Shown piece by piece: positions 20,512 to 23,234 of a stretch of DNA of 23,234 bases. The notes beneath the pieces are model-generated. The model was not told where the DNA came from. It was given only the letters and a program-made list of their open reading frames with translations, and searched no databases. Position numbers and translations under genes: made by a program. This DNA comes from an uncultured Saprospirales bacterium (GTDB lineage Bacteria; Bacteroidota; Bacteroidia; Chitinophagales; Saprospiraceae): assembly GCA_937926355.1 (NCBI GenBank), contig CALAZP010000171.1:1-23234 (forward strand), given 5' to 3'. Each line of letters starts with the position of its first letter. Position 1 is the first letter of the stretch.

Positions 20512-20805
20512 TTAGTCTAATCTTTCAAATACGTGCCACACTAGGGAACCGTTGTGCATAAACGCAGTCCCGATAAATTTTCGATCTATACCCATGTCAC
20601 AGTGGATATCGTGTCCTGTTCCAAATACCTCAAAATATCTGGGTACCCGAGCTAAATCCTTAGCTTCCTTGCTAAATTTAACCCAAATAAACATCTGATC
20701 TCCCACAGCACCCGTGCTTAATATTTCTGCAGTTTGTGGCAAATCCACTCTAATTGGAAACCTGTCGGTAACCTTCAATTCAAATTTCCAAATCAATTCT
20801 TTCAC
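20512..20805 (-). CDS. DUF7352-like protein
   Basis: 97 residues. W-K-F-E-L (6-10), L-P-Q-T-A-E-I-L-S-T-G-A (22-33), the F-G-T-G-H turn and the closing L-V-W-H-V-F-E follow the pattern of the small DUF7352 beta-strand protein common in phages and bacteria (A-E-I-L-S-V-Q, G-T-G-H, V-W-H-V-F). Function unknown in the family. Clear ATG with only a short leader before it. Confidence 0.75.
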   Translation of the reverse strand: MKELIWKFELKVTDRFPIRVDLPQTAEILSTGAVGDQMFIWVKFSKEAKDLARVPRYFEVFGTGHDIHCDMGIDRKFIGTAFMHNGSLVWHVFERLD

Positions 20806-20908
20806 CTTGCTGTTTTTTTTTGTAGTTACAGAATCAAATATACACTTCCCTCTCGGGGATAAAAAATGAAACCATAAATGTACTTCGATTTTCAGTACTT
20901 TTAGAATA

Positions 20909-21400
20909 TTACCAGCCGTCCATATCCGTTAGGTCTAGACTTGTTCCAGTAAGTGAGCTCTTGACTTCAATGCCATCACCAACCCCTGTTGGAGAAATGG
21001 TCCATTTGAAGTGCCCATATTCCCCGTGAATTTTTTTAATGGCATCTTTCCATTCGTCAAATTTAGCCTGTTGTTTATCGTTTAGTTCAAAAGAAATTGA
21101 AAGATTTTTGTTTTTGCTTCCACCCTCGCTTAAACCCAAAAAATTTAATAAAGCTTCTCTAGTAGGTTTTGCGTCTGGATGTTCTTTCGAAATATCGTAT
21201 AGCCGACCTTCGGATGTTTTGATATTCGATAAACCATCATAGATTGAAAGCACTGTAGAAGCTTTAATTCCTTCTCTAACAGCATGCCCCTTAAAGTCTA
21301 CAATATCAAATGTATCGAATGCTCGTTGCTTGGTGACTTTAAATACGTCTCCCTCAAAATTAAGAAGACTAATCCAGTTCTTTTTATTGCGATTTTTCAT
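20909..21400 (-). CDS. conserved hypothetical phage protein (C-terminal GxGD...DLTDxDxW)
   Basis: 163 residues. The N-terminal half is without recognised features. The C-terminal F-E-L-N-D-K-Q-Q-A-K-F-D-E-W-K and I-S-P-T-G-V-G-D-G-I-E-V-K-S with D-L-T-D-M-D-G-W at the very end resemble a motif seen at the C-terminus of small phage proteins I know as uncharacterised. The 103-base space to the next gene downstream may hold a weak hairpin, not a convincing terminator. Confidence 0.6.
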   Translation of the reverse strand: MKNRNKKNWISLLNFEGDVFKVTKQRAFDTFDIVDFKGHAVREGIKASTVLSIYDGLSNIKTSEGRLYDISKEHPDAKPTREALLNFLGLSEGGSKNKNLSISFELNDKQQAKFDEWKDAIKKIHGEYGHFKWTISPTGVGDGIEVKSSLTGTSLDLTDMDGW

Positions 21401-21409
21401 TCTGATTTT

Positions 21410-21535
21410 TTATATTGAGTTTAGTAGATCTTGAATCCACTGATTGCTTTCATTGCATTTCTTCACATCTTCGGAATAATGGTCGGTGTGATACTTGATC
21501 TGCTTTTGGATGTAAGCAAGTCTCTCTTCCTCTTC
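21410..21535 (-). pseudogene. coding-like segment directly after an in-frame TGA (possible frameshifted small gene)
   Basis: The frame of the upstream gene (ends TGA at 21536) stays open for 41 codons to TAA 21410, giving E-E-E-E-R-L-A-Y-I-Q-K-Q-I-K-Y-H and then D-L-L-N-S-I. It has protein-like composition but no start codon in that frame. The ATG overlapping the TGA (21539) is one base out of frame: removing one base would give a 43-residue protein with the ATGA overlap usual in this genome. Alternatives are readthrough or a plain non-coding stretch. Confidence 0.35.
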
Positions 21536-21985
21536 TCATATGATTTTATCTTTATAGATTTCTTTCCAGTCTAGCCAAGGCTCAGTTTCAGGATCAACTG
21601 CCGTAAGAGCTTTCCACCAGACGAAAAGTTTATGCTCGGTTAAGCTATCGTACTTTTCAATTAGTGCTCTGTTCTCTTCCATCTCTGTTTTGTACTCTTC
21701 GATCCTTTCAATTAGATCTTTATTTAGAGTCTCAAGATCCTTGACCTTCAATGCTGCATCTTCAGCGAGAATCCCCCGTAGAGCTAATTCAAGAATGGAT
21801 TCTTTTAATGTTCTAATGGCTGCCAGATTTTCGTTGATCACGGGTACCAAGTTGTTATGCTTTTCTTTAGCATATTCTAGATTAGAATTGAACCGATCAT
21901 AGTTACTTCGTAACTCTCCATCTTCAACTGCCTCCTTAAAGGCAGCTTTAAGTGATTTTACTGGGTCGTGTTTCTTCTTACTCAT
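21536..21985 (-). CDS. coiled-coil hypothetical protein
   Basis: 149 residues with a long helical coiled-coil-like region (about 30-115: heptad-like L/I/V in D-L-E-T-L-N-K-D-L-I-E-R-I-E-E-Y) and a tryptophan-rich end (L-F-V-W-W-K-A-L, W-L-D-W-K-E). No family recognised. Start overlaps the previous stop (ATGA). Confidence 0.65.
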   Translation of the reverse strand: MSKKKHDPVKSLKAAFKEAVEDGELRSNYDRFNSNLEYAKEKHNNLVPVINENLAAIRTLKESILELALRGILAEDAALKVKDLETLNKDLIERIEEYKTEMEENRALIEKYDSLTEHKLFVWWKALTAVDPETEPWLDWKEIYKDKII

Positions 21986-22329
21986 GCTAGGGTCCCTTTG
22001 GGCTGATAGTTAATTTTATTTAGATCCATTAGTCTCTGTAATTTACGAAGCGCCGGTAGACTTAGGAGTCGACGTTGACCTCCACTAAAATAACCAAAAC
22101 ACTCGCTGCTCCAACTAAGAGTGATTACATCTCGGTCTCCAATTGCATCCTTTACATCTAAACATAAACCTTGACCTACAAAATAGATGTTGGTCAAATC
22201 ATTGCCATAGGGTTCTCTAAAGTCGTCGATCCATTTAGACTCCCCCCGATCTCTTGCTTCCGATATTTTGATACCAATATCTATAGAGTTCTCGATGAAC
22301 CCCATGTTGATGTCTAATACATTACTCAT
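21982..22329 (-). CDS. hypothetical protein (115 aa)
   Basis: Start placed at ATG 22329 (M-S-N-V-L-D-I-N-M-G-F-I-E-N-S-I-D), an 8-base overlap with the upstream gene; the frame up to 22446 lies inside that gene. Contains F-V-G-Q-G-L-C-L-D-V-K-D-A and C-F-G-Y-F-S-G-G-Q-R-R-L-L. No family recognised. Confidence 0.6.
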   Translation of the reverse strand: MSNVLDINMGFIENSIDIGIKISEARDRGESKWIDDFREPYGNDLTNIYFVGQGLCLDVKDAIGDRDVITLSWSSECFGYFSGGQRRLLSLPALRKLQRLMDLNKINYQPKGTLA

Positions 22330-22546
22330 GTTCCACCCTGATTTTAATTCCATCAAATACATCGTAGTAATAAGCATCATGAGGATCCCCTCCAGGTTCG
22401 CTAATTGTCTTAGTGATGCTTTCCATTTGTACCTTGCCCACATCAACGTCTCTTTTGATGTATCCAGTCTTCATCAGATGCTTCGTAATGATGTCTTTTA
22501 CTTCCTCTCTAGAAAGTTTAAACTGGTCGTGTGTTTTAATCTTCAT
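22322..22546 (-). CDS. hypothetical protein (74 aa)
   Basis: M-K-I-K-T-H-D-Q-F-K-L-S-R-E-E-V, then K-R-D-V-D-V-G-K-V and a C-terminal Y-Y-Y-D-V-F-D-G-I-K-I strand pair. Mixed helix/strand. No family recognised. One base after the DUF1523-like stop. Confidence 0.6.
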   Translation of the reverse strand: MKIKTHDQFKLSREEVKDIITKHLMKTGYIKRDVDVGKVQMESITKTISEPGGDPHDAYYYDVFDGIKIRVEHE

Positions 22547-22547
22547 C

Positions 22548-22877
22548 TCACTTAAATTCTACAATGTTGGGATATTCACTTACAAAACCAATTCGGAAAC
22601 CGATAGTAGTGAACTCGTAAGTGCTGTCTATCTTTATTTTCCCGTACCAATCACTAGATCTGAAGTTTCCGTATAGAAGCTCATCCTCCAGCTTATAAGT
22701 TCCATTATCTGTGTAGATGAGATAGTAAGAATCCAGGTTATCCCCGTTTTTCTTAACAATACGTTCCTTGTCGGTTACTCTTGTTGTAAAAGTTTCCTTT
22801 TTTGAAAATTTTGCAATGTTGAAGCCAACGATTGCAACAATTACTAAAACTACTAATGCTAAAATTCCTTTTTGCAT
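22548..22877 (-). CDS. DUF1523-like membrane-anchored protein
   Basis: 109 residues: an N-terminal signal anchor (I-L-A-L-V-V-L-V-I-V-A-I-V-G-F) then R-V-T-D-K-E-R-I-V-K, Y-L-I-Y-T-D-N-G-T-Y, F-R-S-S-D-W-Y-G-K-I and F-R-I-G-F-V-S-E-Y-P-N-I. This is the pattern of DUF1523-like small membrane proteins of phages and bacteria, whose function is unknown. First gene of the long leftward block; a divergent gene starts 104 bases away. Confidence 0.7.
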   Translation of the reverse strand: MQKGILALVVLVIVAIVGFNIAKFSKKETFTTRVTDKERIVKKNGDNLDSYYLIYTDNGTYKLEDELLYGNFRSSDWYGKIKIDSTYEFTTIGFRIGFVSEYPNIVEFK

Positions 22878-22909
22878 GACGGATATTTTTATTTGTTGCT
22901 AAAGAAAAG

Positions 22910-22980
22910 AATCTAGACGTTAAGAAAAAATTGAATTGCATTAAACAGATACATACAATTGTATCTTATAAGTCTAGATT
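22910..22980. promoter_or_regulatory. divergent promoter region with nested inverted repeats
   Basis: AATCTAGAC (22910-22918) and GTCTAGATT (22972-22980, touching the ATG at 22981) form a 9-base inverted repeat around the gap between diverging genes. Inside is the palindrome ATACAATTGTAT (22953-22964), followed by CTTATAAG. This looks like an operator, with promoters for both directions, but no promoter box is certain. Confidence 0.45.
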
Positions 22981-23234
22981 ATGCACAAAATATTTGTTTT
23001 TGTTTTATTACTTGCACTCCCTATTGTTTCTACTGGTCAATCTGAAAGGGAGCAAAAAATCCGGAAGGTTGAGGAGAGCAGAACAAACAACAGGCCAATA
23101 AACTCTCCTAATAATTCTAATTTTAATCAGGGGTATCAGAGTGGTTATCAAAATGGATATATAAATGAATATAAGATTTTGCCTAACCCAATAAAATACA
23201 ACACCTCTACTGAATCCAATGCCCTCAAGTTGGG
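22981..23234 (+). CDS. secreted hypothetical protein (3' end outside window)
   Basis: ATG 22981 opens a frame with no stop before the window end (84 codons). An N-terminal signal peptide (MHKIFVFVLLLALPIVSTG, probable cleavage before Q-S-E) is followed by a charged segment and an Asn/Gln/Tyr/Gly-rich stretch (F-N-Q-G-Y-Q-S-G-Y-Q-N-G-Y). Likely exported by the host machinery. Start of a rightward unit opposite to the block on its left. Confidence 0.7.
   Translation, partial: MHKIFVFVLLLALPIVSTGQSEREQKIRKVEESRTNNRPINSPNNSNFNQGYQSGYQNGYINEYKILPNPIKYNTSTESNALKL

Noticed and set aside
20806..20908. Terminator between the 20909 and 20512 genes
   Set aside because: Only a 5-base GTACT/AGTAC stem with a large loop and a weak T-run; not convincing.

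Overview
This window looks like part of a large, T4-like tailed-phage genome that infects a Bacteroidota (probably flavobacterial) host. The phage evidence is dense small genes with many 4-base ATGA stop/start overlaps, two phage-type RNA ligases, a homing endonuclease, a lone tRNA-Arg, and proteins with T4-style capsid-targeting N-termini. The host evidence is a sigma-70 protein whose N-terminus closely resembles Bacteroidota RpoD, a DUF6734-like protein, AT-rich sequence and no obvious Shine-Dalgarno sites. No virion structural gene (capsid, portal, terminase, tail) is visible, so this is an accessory/early-type region.

Layout. Positions 1-3343 read rightward: two tandem paralogous 21-residue-repeat (LRR-like) proteins, the first cut by the window edge, then a class I SAM methyltransferase, a glycosyltransferase remnant and an unknown capsid-tag protein. 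From 22877 down to 3446 everything reads leftward. In transcription order the right part holds small phage hypotheticals (DUF1523-like, DUF7352-like, coiled coil), the sigma factor, a frameshifted DUF6734-like gene, tRNA-Arg, a second frameshifted gene and a capsid-tagged acidic protein. Two rho-independent terminators (about 15.6 kb and 13.3 kb) divide this into units. After the 13.3 kb terminator comes an operon of Rnl5-type RNA ligase, a primase-polymerase-like protein, Rnl1-type RNA ligase, a lipoprotein, an HD hydrolase of the RelA/SpoT type, a metallophosphoesterase, two small proteins, and a P-loop kinase split by a 970-base endonuclease element. The leftmost leftward genes are hypotheticals and a duplicated pair of small membrane proteins flanking a flavodoxin-fold oxidoreductase. 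At 22981 a rightward secreted protein begins and runs off the window.

How the genes may work together (inference). The 8.3-13.2 kb operon combines two RNA ligases, a possible primase-polymerase, a P-loop kinase, a phosphoesterase and an alarmone-hydrolase-like HD protein. That is what one would expect of RNA repair plus counter-measures against host nuclease or (p)ppGpp defences. Proteins with a T4-internal-protein-like N-terminus ending in [LI]-x-E before A or S are candidates for packaging in the head and maturation by a prohead protease.

Caution. Three genes between 16.1 and 18.1 kb are each broken by an apparent one-base deletion, two of them at homopolymers. This could be sequencing error rather than biology.
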